Assembly: GCF_025465935.1 (NCBI RefSeq)
Contig: NZ_JANLNV010000009.1
Span: 18,493-82,492, forward strand
Length of the DNA: 64,000 nt
Source: Pseudomonas sp. 7P_10.2_Bac1
Lineage (GTDB): Bacteria; Pseudomonadota; Gammaproteobacteria; Pseudomonadales; Pseudomonadaceae
Reading direction: 5' to 3'
The stretch's first letter is position 1. Each line of letters begins with the position of its first letter. The notes beneath the pieces were generated by a model, which was not told where the DNA came from, did no database searches, and was given only the letters and a program-made list of their open reading frames with translations. Positions 35,695 through 45,128 of the stretch are shown piece after piece. The position numbers and the translations under genes were made by a program.

Positions 35695-36921
35695 ATGCCA
35701 AGCCCCAGCCAGGCCTCCAACGGCCTACCCGAACATAATCAACAGAGTGTCAAACAGCAGTGGCTGGCGATTCTCTCGGTCGCTGTGGGCGCTTTTGCCC
35801 TGGTGACCAGCGAGTTTCTTCCGGTTGGCGTACTTAACGACGTCGCCACTGATCTGGGCATCAGCGCTGGCCATGCCGGCCTGATGGTGACCTTGCCCGG
35901 CATAATGGCCGCTCTGGCAGCCCCTATACTCTCTATCGGTATTGGCGCTCTGGACCGCCGCTATCTGCTCATCGGCCTCACGCTGATCATGATCATCGCC
36001 AACTTGCTCGTGGCCTTTGCCAACGACTTCAATCTGCTGCTATTGGGTCGAGTATTTCTGGGTATCAGCATCGGCGGCTTCTGGGCTACAGCCATAGGCC
36101 TCAGCAGTCGACTGGCGCCTAAAGGTGTGGGGGTCGCTCAGGCGACTTCAATCATCATGTTCGGCGTGACCCTGGCCACCGTCCTCGGTGTCCCTGTAGG
36201 GACCTGGCTCAGTGGCTTGACGGGCTGGCGCATGACATTTCTGATCACTGGCCTGCTGGGGATTCCGGTACTACTGGCACAACTCTTATTCCTACCGCGC
36301 CTGACCCCGGAAAAGGCGATTCTCATCAAAGATCTGCCCGCCTTGTTGATCAACCCGCTCTCCCGGGTCGGAATGATTGCCGTCTTGCTCATCGGCCTGG
36401 CCCACTTTGCTGCCTACACTTATGTGGCACCATTTTTCAAAAACAGCTCGGGCTTCGACGGCCAGACTATCGGCTCATTGCTGCTGCTCTACGGCATTGC
36501 AGGCGTATTCGGTAACATTTTTGCCGGCTTCGCGGCGAACCGCAGCGTGCGTTACACGCTGCTTCTGGTTGCGCTGATGATCGGTATCAGCACTACCCTG
36601 TTCCCCCTCTTTGCTACTCACATGACCGGCGCAGTCATGCTAATTGCACTTTGGGGCTTCGCCTTTGGTGCATTCCCGGCCTGCGCCAGCATCTGGATGT
36701 TTGTCGTGGCCCCTGAAGACGTCGAACGCGGCATGCCGCTGTTCATTGCCATGTTTCAGGTCATTATTGCCTTCGGTTCGTTCTTTGGCGGTCAGATCGT
36801 CGACCAAATGGGCAGCTCTGTGTTGTTTAGCCTGGCCACGGCGCTGGTCGTAATCGGAATTCTGACTGTCGCAGTCCTGGGGCGTGGTGTCAGTAACAAC
36901 CTGATGGCTCAACCGGATTGA
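35695..36921 (+). CDS. MFS exporter (DHA1, AraJ/NepI-like)
   Basis: A 408-residue twelve-helix major facilitator. 'VGAFALVTSEFLPVGVLNDV' at TM1 and 'GRVFLGISIGGFWATAIGLS' at TM4 are typical of the DHA1 sugar/nucleoside-efflux group that includes AraJ, YdhP and NepI. It would export small molecules against H+. A palindrome at 35558 and a perfect -10 box at 35627 lie upstream, so expression is probably regulated. The gene stands alone. Confidence 0.85.
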   Translation: MPSPSQASNGLPEHNQQSVKQQWLAILSVAVGAFALVTSEFLPVGVLNDVATDLGISAGHAGLMVTLPGIMAALAAPILSIGIGALDRRYLLIGLTLIMIIANLLVAFANDFNLLLLGRVFLGISIGGFWATAIGLSSRLAPKGVGVAQATSIIMFGVTLATVLGVPVGTWLSGLTGWRMTFLITGLLGIPVLLAQLLFLPRLTPEKAILIKDLPALLINPLSRVGMIAVLLIGLAHFAAYTYVAPFFKNSSGFDGQTIGSLLLLYGIAGVFGNIFAGFAANRSVRYTLLLVALMIGISTTLFPLFATHMTGAVMLIALWGFAFGAFPACASIWMFVVAPEDVERGMPLFIAMFQVIIAFGSFFGGQIVDQMGSSVLFSLATALVVIGILTVAVLGRGVSNNLMAQPD

Positions 36922-37019
36922 TCCCAGGCAATCCGGCACCCTAAACAGCAAGCAGTGCTGCTGATTATCTCCAGGCAGGCAAATACTGCCCGCAGAACCC
37001 GCATAAAGAGGCGCAGTGT

Positions 37020-37937
37020 TCAACCAAAGCGGAGCATGAAGTCTCGCTGCTGACGCTGCGCTGCCTCTTGGGTGATGGGCCGCAAGTACACCGTTTCTGC
37101 GGGCAGACATTGCGCCAGGCGCGCCTGGGCCAGCGGGCTCAGCGCACCCAGCCGCGGGTAACCGCCAATGGTCTGGCGATCATTGAGCAACACAATGGGC
37201 TGGCCATCGGGAGGTACTTGGATGGCTCCCAACGGTATCCCTTCGGAGATCATCGGCGCGCCTTGATATTCCAACACCGGCCCTTGCAGACGAATGCCCA
37301 TGCGGTCGGCGCGGCTGTCGAGCGTCCATGGATGATTGAAAGCATCGAAGGTGCTTTGCCCGCTGAACGCGCCGATCTGCGCGCCCAACACGACGTCCAG
37401 CAAAGGCTTGGGCTTGAATGCAGGCTGTTGCGCCAACGGGATTTCGCGCAACGCTGGCGCATCAGCCGCGCAAGTCAGTTCATCACCCACCGCCACTGCG
37501 CGGCCAAAGCCATCGGGGCCACCCAGTTGCTCACGCACAACCGTGGCGCTGCTACCCAGCACGTGGGGCGCCACAAAGCCGCCTGGGGCTGCGAGGTAGG
37601 CACGGGCGCCCAGCAGCGGCTGGGTAAGGCTCAGAGTCTGGCCTTTTTTCAGCTCCAGATGCCGCCAAGGCTTCAACGCCTGCCCGTCTACAGTGGCAGC
37701 CAAATCAGCGCCCGCCAGTGCCAGCGTGCAATCGTCCAGGGCAATCAGGGTCAGGCCGCCCAAGGTGATCTCGAGTGTGGCAGCGCCCAACGGATTGCCC
37801 AATAACCAGTTGGCCCACGTCATCGACAGCCAGTCCGCTGGCCCGCCCTGAGTCACGCCCAAATGCCTTACGCCAAAACGCCCGGCATCTTGCAACTGGC
37901 ACATCGGGTTGCTGGCCTTTATCAGTAAACGGCTCAT
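37020..37937 (-). CDS. pxpC: 5-oxoprolinase subunit PxpC
   Basis: A 305-residue protein of the KipA/biotin-dependent carboxyltransferase family. It has 'GRFGVRHLGVTQGGPADW' near the N-terminus and 'RADRMGIRLQGP' and 'GYPRLGALSPLAQARLAQC' in the C-terminal half. With PxpA and PxpB it cleaves 5-oxoproline (pyroglutamate) to glutamate with ATP. It is the last gene of pxpA-pxpB-pxpC; its start overlaps the pxpB stop by four bases (ATGA), so the three are translationally coupled. Confidence 0.9.
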   Translation of the reverse strand: MSRLLIKASNPMCQLQDAGRFGVRHLGVTQGGPADWLSMTWANWLLGNPLGAATLEITLGGLTLIALDDCTLALAGADLAATVDGQALKPWRHLELKKGQTLSLTQPLLGARAYLAAPGGFVAPHVLGSSATVVREQLGGPDGFGRAVAVGDELTCAADAPALREIPLAQQPAFKPKPLLDVVLGAQIGAFSGQSTFDAFNHPWTLDSRADRMGIRLQGPVLEYQGAPMISEGIPLGAIQVPPDGQPIVLLNDRQTIGGYPRLGALSPLAQARLAQCLPAETVYLRPITQEAAQRQQRDFMLRFG

Positions 37938-38638
37938 GCCAAAGCCTCCTGAGGCGTGTCATCTCCGCCTAGACGGATGAATTCTGCGTGGGAAATCGCT
38001 TCAAATTGGACCGTGTCACCTGGTTGCATCAGGCTGTAGCCCTCGCGATTACGGTCAAACAGCGCGCTCGGCGTGCGCCCGATCAGGTTCCAGCCTCCCG
38101 GTGATTGCGCCGGGTAGGCCGCCGTCTGGCGCTCGGCGATCCCGACACTGCCCGCTGCCACCCGCTTGCGCGGGGTATTGAGACGCGGCGCGGCCAAGGC
38201 GTCTTCGACCAGCCCCATAAAGGCAAACCCTGGTGCGAAGCCGAGGGCGAACACTTGATATTCACGCTCGGTGTGTCGGCGAATAACTTCACTGACAGAG
38301 CCGCCTATGCGCGTGGCCAGTAACGCCAGCTCAGGTCCGACACTGAGGTCATACCACACCGCCAGCACATGATGCTGGCCAAGGGCTCGGGTCTCTGGAC
38401 GCAGATCGGTAATGGCCTGGTTAATCAAATCCCGCGCTTGGGCCGAGGTCAACGCCAGCCCGTTGTAGTGGACCATCAGGGTGGTGTAGGACGGCACCAG
38501 ATCAATCAAGTCTTCGGCAAACACCGCGCGCAATCGTTCGCTGGCCGCCAACATCCACGGCATATTGCTTTCGGCAATGTCATCGAATAACCGCAGCATC
38601 AGGCAGTCGATGGCTACGATTTCGATGCGCGGCTTCAT
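37934..38638 (-). CDS. pxpB: 5-oxoprolinase subunit PxpB
   Basis: A 234-residue KipI-family protein. '[20 protein letters not shown]' and '[15 protein letters not shown]' are conserved, as is '[20 protein letters not shown]'. It is the partner of PxpC in the ATP-dependent 5-oxoprolinase. I use ATG 38638 ('[11 protein letters not shown]'), which overlaps the pxpA stop by four bases; the longer frame up to 38716 lies inside pxpA. The order A-B-C with ATGA overlaps makes the assignment firm. Confidence 0.9.
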   Translation of the reverse strand: MKPRIEIVAIDCLMLRLFDDIAESNMPWMLAASERLRAVFAEDLIDLVPSYTTLMVHYNGLALTSAQARDLINQAITDLRPETRALGQHHVLAVWYDLSVGPELALLATRIGGSVSEVIRRHTEREYQVFALGFAPGFAFMGLVEDALAAPRLNTPRKRVAAGSVGIAERQTAAYPAQSPGGWNLIGRTPSALFDRNREGYSLMQPGDTVQFEAISHAEFIRLGGDDTPQEALA

Positions 38639-39387
38639 AACTGCGCCTGCTGGTTCAAGGCTTCGCGGATACGCTGCACGGCGGCGACTGAACTGGCGTT
38701 GTCGCCATGGACACACAAGGTGTTGGCGTGCAGGTGCAAGGCGCTGCCATCACTGGCGGTAAGGGGTTGCCCGGCGGCAATCGTCAGCGCTTGCTGGACG
38801 ATAACCTCTGCTTCGTGGTGCACGGCACCGGGCAACTGACGCGAAACCAACCGCCCGGCGTTGTCGTAGGCGCGATCGGCAAAAGCTTCGAACCACAGCG
38901 TCACGCCAAATTCATCGCCAATCGCCTGGGCGGCGCTGTTGTCTCGAGTGGCCAGAAGCATCAACGGCAGGCTGGCATCATAGGCCGCGAGCGCCTGAAC
39001 CACGGCGCGCAGTTGCGCGGGGTTGGCCATCATGTCGTTGTACATCGCGCCGTGGGGTTTGATGTAGCTGACCCGAGTACCTTGGGCGCGGCATATCCCG
39101 TCCAGAGCGCCGATCTGGTAATGCAGCAAGTCTTGCAGCTCTTGCGCCGTGTAGGCCATGGAGCGTCGTCCAAAACCCGCCAGGTCTTGATACGCCGGGT
39201 GGGCACCGATCTTGACATTATTCGCCAGCGCCAGCGCCACGGTCTTGCGCATGATGCCCGGGTCTCCGGCGTGAAAGCCGCACGCAATGTTGGCGCAATC
39301 AATAAAGGGCATCACCTCGGCATCCAGGCCCATGGTCCAGTTGCCAAAGCTTTCGCCAATGTCGCAGTTCAATAACAGGCGGCTCAC
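38635..39387 (-). CDS. pxpA: 5-oxoprolinase subunit PxpA (LamB/YcsF)
   Basis: A 250-residue LamB/YcsF protein. The N-terminus '[14 protein letters not shown]' is the hallmark, and '[12 protein letters not shown]' and '[10 protein letters not shown]' complete the conserved active-site motifs. It opens the pxpABC operon for recovering pyroglutamate, a non-enzymatic product of glutamine. The start is GTG 39387 with AGGAG seven bases upstream; the frame continues 23 codons upstream without family resemblance. A REP lies 130 bp upstream, between pxpA and the DUF2937 gene. Confidence 0.9.
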   Translation of the reverse strand: MSRLLLNCDIGESFGNWTMGLDAEVMPFIDCANIACGFHAGDPGIMRKTVALALANNVKIGAHPAYQDLAGFGRRSMAYTAQELQDLLHYQIGALDGICRAQGTRVSYIKPHGAMYNDMMANPAQLRAVVQALAAYDASLPLMLLATRDNSAAQAIGDEFGVTLWFEAFADRAYDNAGRLVSRQLPGAVHHEAEVIVQQALTIAAGQPLTASDGSALHLHANTLCVHGDNASSVAAVQRIREALNQQAQL

Positions 39388-39517
39388 GATGATGCTCCTG
39401 AAGTCTTTCAAAGAGTTGTGCGGGCATTTTTCGACAGCACTACACCGCGCGTCCAACTAATAAAAGCTGGGTATGGGGATAAGAAAAGTTGATGGCTTGA
39501 AGCACGACTTGACGCAA

Positions 39518-39549
39518 CCTGCAGGAGCAAGCTTGCTCGCGCCTGCAGG
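39518..39549. repeat. REP-like palindrome
   Basis: CCTGCAGGAGCAAGCTTGCT then CGCGCCTGCAGG: outer CCTGCAGG and CCTGCAGG ends (self-complementary) around GAGCAAGCTTGCTC. A compact REP variant between pxpA and the DUF2937 gene. Confidence 0.65.
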
Positions 39550-39561
39550 GGATGCAGTGAG

Positions 39562-40095
39562 TCAGCTATTGCGTTCGCGTCGGGCGATGCGTTCACGCTG
39601 GCGTTTACCGCCCAGCACCACCCAGTCCACCAGCCGGAAAAAGCCTTCGATGATGAAGGAAAACAACAGTGCGCCCGCCATGGCCCAGCCAATGGCAGTC
39701 GGCGACAGCAGCACTTGGTAGGAGTATGTGTTGAGGGTTTCCTGACGGATATCCGGGTCGGCAGCGTAAGCCACTTGCAGGGCGCGGATGTACCACGGGC
39801 CTTGCATGGCCTGGAATTGCTCGTCGAGCAGGCGCTGACGCTTGAGCATGGTGCTCAGGCTAGCGGCGTCGCTACGAAACACCGGGTCATCACTGGCCTG
39901 GTAATGCGCCACCAGTGCGTGCAGATCACCGTTGAAAAACTGGTTGGCGGTGTTCTGGAAACCGGCCAGCCCGGTCTGGGCTTCGATCAGGTGAGCTTCC
40001 ACGCGGTTGGCGTAGTCGTTGATAAAACCCGGCACTTGCACGCCAATCAACAGACCCAGCGTAAACAGCACCAACCGCAGGTAACTCAGCCACAT
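39562..40095 (-). CDS. DUF2937 family membrane protein
   Basis: A 177-residue protein. A membrane helix at residues 5-25 is followed by a long helical periplasmic region (residues 26-130) and a second membrane helix near 137-155; a basic tail (KRQRERIARRERNS) stays in the cytosol. This is the DUF2937 pattern. No function is known. It starts 12 bp after the amidotransferase stop, so they are likely co-transcribed. Confidence 0.8.
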   Translation of the reverse strand: MWLSYLRLVLFTLGLLIGVQVPGFINDYANRVEAHLIEAQTGLAGFQNTANQFFNGDLHALVAHYQASDDPVFRSDAASLSTMLKRQRLLDEQFQAMQGPWYIRALQVAYAADPDIRQETLNTYSYQVLLSPTAIGWAMAGALLFSFIIEGFFRLVDWVVLGGKRQRERIARRERNS

Positions 40096-40107
40096 AGACG
40101 CTTACTC

Positions 40108-40884
40108 TTAATCGGTTTTACCTTGGCTGACGCATTCGCCGCGTCGCCACAGGCTCCAGTGGCCCGGCTCATAACGAGTCCAGATTTCGTTTTCCGTCAG
40201 CGGCTCGGTGGCAATCACGGTCACGACGTCGTTAGGAGTGGTTTCTGACTGAAAATCGACGATAACGTCGACATCTTTCAACCGTGCAGGACCGAATGGC
40301 GCGCGTCGGGTGATGTGCACCAGTTTGGTCGAGCAATAACAAAACAGCCAGTCGCCGTCACTGAGCATGCAGTTGAAGACGCCCTTGCTGCGAAATTCGG
40401 CGCACGCCTGGGTCAAAACCGGAATCAGTTCTTCGACCTCAACCGGCTCCGGAAACGCTTCACGCACGCGGTTGAGCACATCACAGAAAGCTGCCTCGCT
40501 GTCGGTATCGCCCACCGGACGGTAAAAACTGGCGCTCGGGGAAAAGTCCGCCAGTTGGCCGTTGTGCGCGAAGCACCAGTTACGCCCCCACAACTCCCGG
40601 ACAAAGGGATGGGTGTTGGACAAGCAGACTTTGCCAACGTTGGCCTGGCGAATATGGCCTATAACGACTTCACTTTTTATCGGATAACGCTGCACCAGCA
40701 ATGCAACTTGCGACTCGCAACTGGCGGCTGGGTCTTGGAACAGACGCAGGCCACGGCCTTCATAAAAGGCGATACCCCAGCCATCACGATGCGGGCCGGT
40801 ACGCCCGCCCCGCTGCATCAGGCCGGTAAAACTGAACACAATGTCGGTCGGGACATTTGCGCTCATGCCCAATAATTCACACAC
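40108..40884 (-). CDS. Class II glutamine amidotransferase (YafJ-like)
   Basis: A 258-residue Ntn-type amidotransferase. The start is GTG 40884, which places the catalytic nucleophile at Cys2 ('CELLGMSAN') as the family needs after Met removal. Supporting motifs are 'RTGPHRDGWGIAFYEG', 'GHIRQANVG', 'NTHPFVRELWGR' and 'FAHNGQLAD'. E. coli YafJ is the closest named relative; the acceptor substrate is unknown. The ribosome site is weak (GCGAGTG). It is followed by the DUF2937 gene after 12 bp. Confidence 0.88.
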   Translation of the reverse strand: MCELLGMSANVPTDIVFSFTGLMQRGGRTGPHRDGWGIAFYEGRGLRLFQDPAASCESQVALLVQRYPIKSEVVIGHIRQANVGKVCLSNTHPFVRELWGRNWCFAHNGQLADFSPSASFYRPVGDTDSEAAFCDVLNRVREAFPEPVEVEELIPVLTQACAEFRSKGVFNCMLSDGDWLFCYCSTKLVHITRRAPFGPARLKDVDVIVDFQSETTPNDVVTVIATEPLTENEIWTRYEPGHWSLWRRGECVSQGKTD

Positions 40885-40920
40885 GCTTGCACACTCGCAT
40901 TCAAACTCAACGAAAAAGAA

Positions 40921-41406
40921 TCAGACCCGCGGCTCAACCCGCGTCGTGCCTGCAGGACGCGGCGCTGGCTGACGGCCGTAGCGATCGTCACCGGCCGAGC
41001 CGAATGGTTGATCGTCTTCAGGGTCAATGCTGCGGTTTTGTTCAAAGTCTGCGTTTTGCGCGGCACGTGCCTTGCGGGCACGCTCAATCGGCCAACGGAT
41101 CAACACAAACACCGCGTACAGGCAAAACGCGAAAAGGGTGTACATCAGCAAGTCGGACGCTGCACGCCACACGTTGTCACCCACCTTGAACGCGAGGTCC
41201 AAGGCCGTGATGGCCACTGCAGGAGCAAATTGATCTTTGACGGGGTCAATAATGGTCGGGCTGAACAGCAGCACCGCCATTAGCACGCGCAACGGCTCAC
41301 GCAACCAGCGCCACATAAAACGGGTCAGGCGGCACCATACGAGCAGGCAGCCCAAAGCAGCGATGGCATATAAGCCCCAGGCGATCAGATAGTCGTTCTC
41401 GGTCAT
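40921..41406 (-). CDS. Membrane protein of unknown function
   Basis: A 161-residue protein with membrane helices near residues 8-28, 38-57 and 88-108, then a polar Arg/Asp/Pro-rich cytosolic tail (residues 115-161). I do not recognise the family; similar proteins are annotated in Pseudomonas as MFS-related or hypothetical, though three helices are too few for an MFS carrier. The ATG 41406 is used because the longer frame up to 41484 runs into the divergent oligopeptidase promoter. It is 37 bp upstream of the amidotransferase gene on the same strand. Confidence 0.7.
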   Translation of the reverse strand: MTENDYLIAWGLYAIAALGCLLVWCRLTRFMWRWLREPLRVLMAVLLFSPTIIDPVKDQFAPAVAITALDLAFKVGDNVWRAASDLLMYTLFAFCLYAVFVLIRWPIERARKARAAQNADFEQNRSIDPEDDQPFGSAGDDRYGRQPAPRPAGTTRVEPRV

Positions 41407-41515
41407 GGTATCCGTGGTCGGCAGGCAATGAAGCGCTATGATAACGGCTTTTCGAGAGTGCGGCTGCACCGCCGTCAGCGTCACTTCTATTCATTCAGAT
41501 TTCAGAGAACGCTCA

Positions 41516-43561
41516 ATGACCGAATCAGCCTACACAAATAGCGCACCAATCGCACACAAGGTCGAGGGTTCTGACCCCTACGCATGGTTACAAAATCGCG
41601 ATAGCAAAGAGGTTTTGGACTACCTGATAGCGGAAAACAAGTACCAGGAAGCGCAGTTGGCCGATCAGGCCGAATTGCGTGAAACCCTGTTTCAAGAGAT
41701 CAAGGGGCGTATTCGCGAGACAGATTTATCGCTGCCCTCCCCTTGGGGGCCATTCTTGTACTACACGCGCACCCAGGCCGGTGATGAATACGCGCGTCAC
41801 TACCGCTGCCCGCGTCCGGCTGATGACAGCCAGCTGATCGACGACAGTGCAGAACAATTGCTGCTGGACCCGAACGCCCTGGCCAATGGCGGTTTCATTT
41901 CTGTGGGCGCGCTCTGTGTCAGCCCGGACAACCAGCGCCTGGCTTACAGCCTGGACACCAGCGGCGAGGAAGTGTATCGCCTGTACGTCAAAGAGCTGGT
42001 GACTGGCGCCGTGACGGAACTGCCCTTTGCAGACTGCGATGGCAGCATGACGTGGGCCAATGACAGCCAGACGCTGTTTTTCGCTGAGTTGGATGAGACC
42101 CATCGTCCGCACAAATTGCTGCGTCATACCCTGGGTGAAGACGCAGCGCATGAAGTGTTTCATGAGGCCGACGGTCGATTCTTCCTGCATTGCTATCGCT
42201 CAAGCTCTGAGCGCCAGTTGATCCTGTTGCTCAACTGCAAAACCACCAGTGAAACCTGGGTGCTGGACGCCGATCAGCCGAAGCAAGCGTTTCGCTGCCT
42301 GGCGCCACGGGTCGAAGGCCACGACTACAGTGTCGATCACGGTTTGTACGAGGACCAATGGGCGTGGTTTATCCGCACCAATCAGGACGGTATCAACTTC
42401 GCGCTGTATTACGCACTGGGTGATGCTCCGCAACGTGATCAATGGCAGCGTCTGATCGCCCATGACGACCAGGTAATGCTCGAAGGCCTGACACTCAAAG
42501 CAAATGCGTTGTGCCTGAGCCTGCGTGAAGGCGGCCTGCCGATAATCGAGATCCGCCCGCAGGGTTTGCCGCCTTACCGTGTGCAACTCCCGGACGCAGC
42601 CTACACCCTTTATATCCAGGACAGCCTTGAGTTTCGCAGCACACACATCCGTCTGCGTTACGAATCACTGAATCGACCGGCGCAAGTGCGCCAACTGACG
42701 CTCACCACTGGCGAGCAAACGGTGCTCAAGGAAACCCCGGTACTCGGACCGTTTGATGCCGATGACTATGTCAGCCAACGTCTATGGGCGACCGCGCCGG
42801 ATGGCACGCAAGTGCCGATCAGCCTGGTGATCAAGCGCGAAGCCCTGGGCAAACCGACTCCGCTGTACCTGTATGGTTACGGCGCGTATGGCGAAAGCCT
42901 TGACCCGTGGTTTTCCCATGCACGGCTGAGTTTGCTTGAGCGCGGCGTGGCGTTTGCGATTGCCCATGTGCGCGGCGGCGGTGAGTTGGGCGAGGCCTGG
43001 TATCGTGCGGGCAAGCAGGAGCACAAGCAGAACACGTTCAACGATTTCATAGCCTGTGCCGAGCATTTGATCGCCCAGGGTCTCACCCGTAGCGAGCAAC
43101 TGGTGATCAGTGGTGGCAGTGCGGGAGGCCTGTTGATCGGCGCCGTGCTCAATCAGCGTCCGGAACTGTTCAAGGCGGCAATTGCCGAGGTGCCGTTTGT
43201 CGATGTGCTCAACACCATGCTCGACCCTGACTTGCCGCTGACCGTGACCGAATACGACGAGTGGGGCAACCCGCAAGAGCCTGAGGTCTACGAACGCATC
43301 AAGGCATACGCGCCATATGAAAATGTGGTGCCACAAGCGTATCCGGCAATGCTGGTGATCGCCGGCTATAACGACAGCCGCGTGCAATATTGGGAAGCCG
43401 CCAAATGGGTGGCCAAGCTGCGTGCCACCAAGACCGACGACCATCTGTTGTTGCTCAAGACCGAACTGGACGCCGGCCATGGTGGCATGAGCGGGCGCTA
43501 TCAGGGCCTGCGTGACGTAGCGCTGGAGTATGCGTTTGTGTTCAAGGTGCTTGCTTCGTAG
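41516..43561 (+). CDS. ptrB: Oligopeptidase B (prolyl oligopeptidase family S9)
   Basis: A 681-residue serine peptidase. A beta-propeller covers residues 70-400, and the hydrolase domain follows. The nucleophile is Ser535 in 'SGGSAGGLL', with His655 in 'AGHGGMSGRY' and the acid in 'GYNDSRVQYWE'. 'YGYGAYGESLDPWF' and 'HVRGGGELGEAWY' are hallmarks of oligopeptidase B, which cuts short peptides after Lys or Arg in the cytosol. I use ATG 41516 with AGAGAA upstream, not the earlier ATG at 41438. No signal peptide. Confidence 0.9.
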   Translation: MTESAYTNSAPIAHKVEGSDPYAWLQNRDSKEVLDYLIAENKYQEAQLADQAELRETLFQEIKGRIRETDLSLPSPWGPFLYYTRTQAGDEYARHYRCPRPADDSQLIDDSAEQLLLDPNALANGGFISVGALCVSPDNQRLAYSLDTSGEEVYRLYVKELVTGAVTELPFADCDGSMTWANDSQTLFFAELDETHRPHKLLRHTLGEDAAHEVFHEADGRFFLHCYRSSSERQLILLLNCKTTSETWVLDADQPKQAFRCLAPRVEGHDYSVDHGLYEDQWAWFIRTNQDGINFALYYALGDAPQRDQWQRLIAHDDQVMLEGLTLKANALCLSLREGGLPIIEIRPQGLPPYRVQLPDAAYTLYIQDSLEFRSTHIRLRYESLNRPAQVRQLTLTTGEQTVLKETPVLGPFDADDYVSQRLWATAPDGTQVPISLVIKREALGKPTPLYLYGYGAYGESLDPWFSHARLSLLERGVAFAIAHVRGGGELGEAWYRAGKQEHKQNTFNDFIACAEHLIAQGLTRSEQLVISGGSAGGLLIGAVLNQRPELFKAAIAEVPFVDVLNTMLDPDLPLTVTEYDEWGNPQEPEVYERIKAYAPYENVVPQAYPAMLVIAGYNDSRVQYWEAAKWVAKLRATKTDDHLLLLKTELDAGHGGMSGRYQGLRDVALEYAFVFKVLAS

Positions 43562-43664
43562 TCGCTGCCCGGGGCAGTAAAAGGCCTTGGAACATCGAGG
43601 TCATGGTTACCAAGCAAGCATTAGCCCTGTGCGGTAGCGACTGCCGGGTTAAGACGCTCTGCGG

Positions 43665-43958
43665 TCATTCGGCCGCAGGCTTGGTTTTCTGATCCTTAAC
43701 CTCTAGCCCCGGCACTGGTTGGTCCTTGGGCGGCGGTTGCGGCAGTTCGATCGGCGGCAGCGGCACCAAGCTGCTGCCGGGAGCCGGTTTGGGCGCAGCC
43801 CGTGGAGTGACCTGTGGATATGGGGTGGGTGTTGGCGTGCCCGGAGACCCCGGTGCAGGGGTCACGGGAACACTGGGAATGGTGGTTAATTCAGCAGCCT
43901 GAACCGCACTTATCGAGAGCGCGCCCCACACAATGGCCGTTAGAATAGTGCGTTTCAT
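43665..43958 (-). CDS. Proline-rich small secreted protein
   Basis: A 97-residue protein with a signal peptide (residues 1-21, cleavage after VQA). The mature part is about one-third proline, with stretches such as 'PAPGSPGTPTPTPYPQ' and 'PLPPIELPQPPPKDQPVPG', and ends in a charged tail. No domain is recognised. It would be extended in the periplasm, possibly a spacer or cell-wall-associated peptide. It stands alone. The reading frame is clean and its start has GGAG upstream (in GTAACGGAGTAATC). Confidence 0.68.
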   Translation of the reverse strand: MKRTILTAIVWGALSISAVQAAELTTIPSVPVTPAPGSPGTPTPTPYPQVTPRAAPKPAPGSSLVPLPPIELPQPPPKDQPVPGLEVKDQKTKPAAE

Positions 43959-44161
43959 TGATTACTCCGTTGCCAGACCGGCTTGTCAGGCGTCAGGCTA
44001 CTCGCAACCAGCTGTTTTTGTCCCCTTTTATAAGCGTTCATGCAACATTCGCCTGCTGCAACAAAGGCACAGGGCAGACGCTCTGGATGACTAAAACCGC
44101 TAAAGCTGAGCAACAGCTAAACTTCACGACATAACCGTCATTCGTCTTTAAGGTGCACCCC

Positions 44162-44536
44162 ATGAGTTCAGCGAACCCACCCTCCCACACCGCCAAGCTG
44201 GACCGCATCCTGGCCGATGCCCAGCGTGACCGTGAAATGGGCTATCGCGACAAAGCCCTGAAAATGTACCCCCATGTGTGCGGCCGCTGCGCCCGTGAGT
44301 TCTCCGGCAAGCGCCTGAGCGAACTGACGGTGCATCATCGCGATCACAACCATGACAACAACCCGCAGGACGGCTCCAACTGGGAGTTACTGTGCCTGTA
44401 CTGCCACGACAACGAACACTCGCGCTACACCGACCAGCAGTACTTTTCGGACAGCTCGATCAGCAGCCCGAAAGCCGCCAAGGCAACCCATAACCCGTTC
44501 GCCGCTCTGGCTGGATTGATGAAAAAAGACGACTAA
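44162..44536 (+). CDS. YajD-family HNH nuclease
   Basis: A 124-residue HNH endonuclease-like protein. Zinc ligands are in 'CGRCAREF' and 'CLYCHDNEH'; the HNH core is 'LTVHHRDHNHDNNPQDGSNW'. E. coli YajD is the closest named relative; its biological substrate is unknown. I start at ATG 44162, six bases after AAGGTG, not the GTG at 44153. No mobile context, so a housekeeping role is more likely than a homing or toxin role. Confidence 0.85.
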   Translation: MSSANPPSHTAKLDRILADAQRDREMGYRDKALKMYPHVCGRCAREFSGKRLSELTVHHRDHNHDNNPQDGSNWELLCLYCHDNEHSRYTDQQYFSDSSISSPKAAKATHNPFAALAGLMKKDD

Positions 44537-44657
44537 ACACCCAGTGCCTCACGGGGCGGACCTGCATGGCGACGGGAGCAAAAGGCCCTTATCGCAAGGC
44601 TGGTTCGCGCCTGCGGGGGTGTATACTCGCGTCTTTTTTTCTGAAAGGCACCGACAC

Positions 44658-45128
44658 GTGGCAGACAAACGGTACAGCTGCATTGGTTTGTATAACCCTA
44701 AATCACCGGAAAACGTCGGCTCGGTGATGCGTGCGGCTGGTTGCTATAACGTGGCCTCGGTGTTTTACACCGGCAAACGCTATGAACGCGCCCGCGACTT
44801 CATTACTGATACCAAGAAGATCCATCAGGACATTCCGCTGATTGGCATCGACGACCTTAAAAAGATCATCCCGTTGGGCTGCATTCCAGTCGCCGTGGAG
44901 TTGGTTGAAGGTGCGCGTTCCTTACCGGAATACACGCACCCGGACCGGGCAATTTATATCTTTGGCCCCGAAGACGGCTCACTGGATAAAGAGGTGCTCG
45001 ACTGGTGTGAGGATGTGATCTACATCCCGACCAATGGCTGCATGAACCTGGCCGCCACGGTCAATGTGGTGCTGTACGACCGCCTGGCCAAGGGCAAGAA
45101 CACACGTTCCGGCCCTAAGTTTGGCTAG
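44658..45128 (+). CDS. SPOUT-family RNA methyltransferase (TrmH-type)
   Basis: A 156-residue SAM-dependent methyltransferase of the knot-forming SpoU class. Motif 1 is 'NPKSPENVGSVMRAAGCY', motif 2 'IFGPEDGSLDKEVLDWC', and motif 3 'NLAATVNVVLYDRL'. It likely methylates a tRNA or rRNA ribose; the target is not evident. TrmL is one possibility. The start is GTG 44658, nine bases after AAAGG. Its last four bases overlap the end of the convergent AI-2E-type gene. Confidence 0.85.
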   Translation: MADKRYSCIGLYNPKSPENVGSVMRAAGCYNVASVFYTGKRYERARDFITDTKKIHQDIPLIGIDDLKKIIPLGCIPVAVELVEGARSLPEYTHPDRAIYIFGPEDGSLDKEVLDWCEDVIYIPTNGCMNLAATVNVVLYDRLAKGKNTRSGPKFG

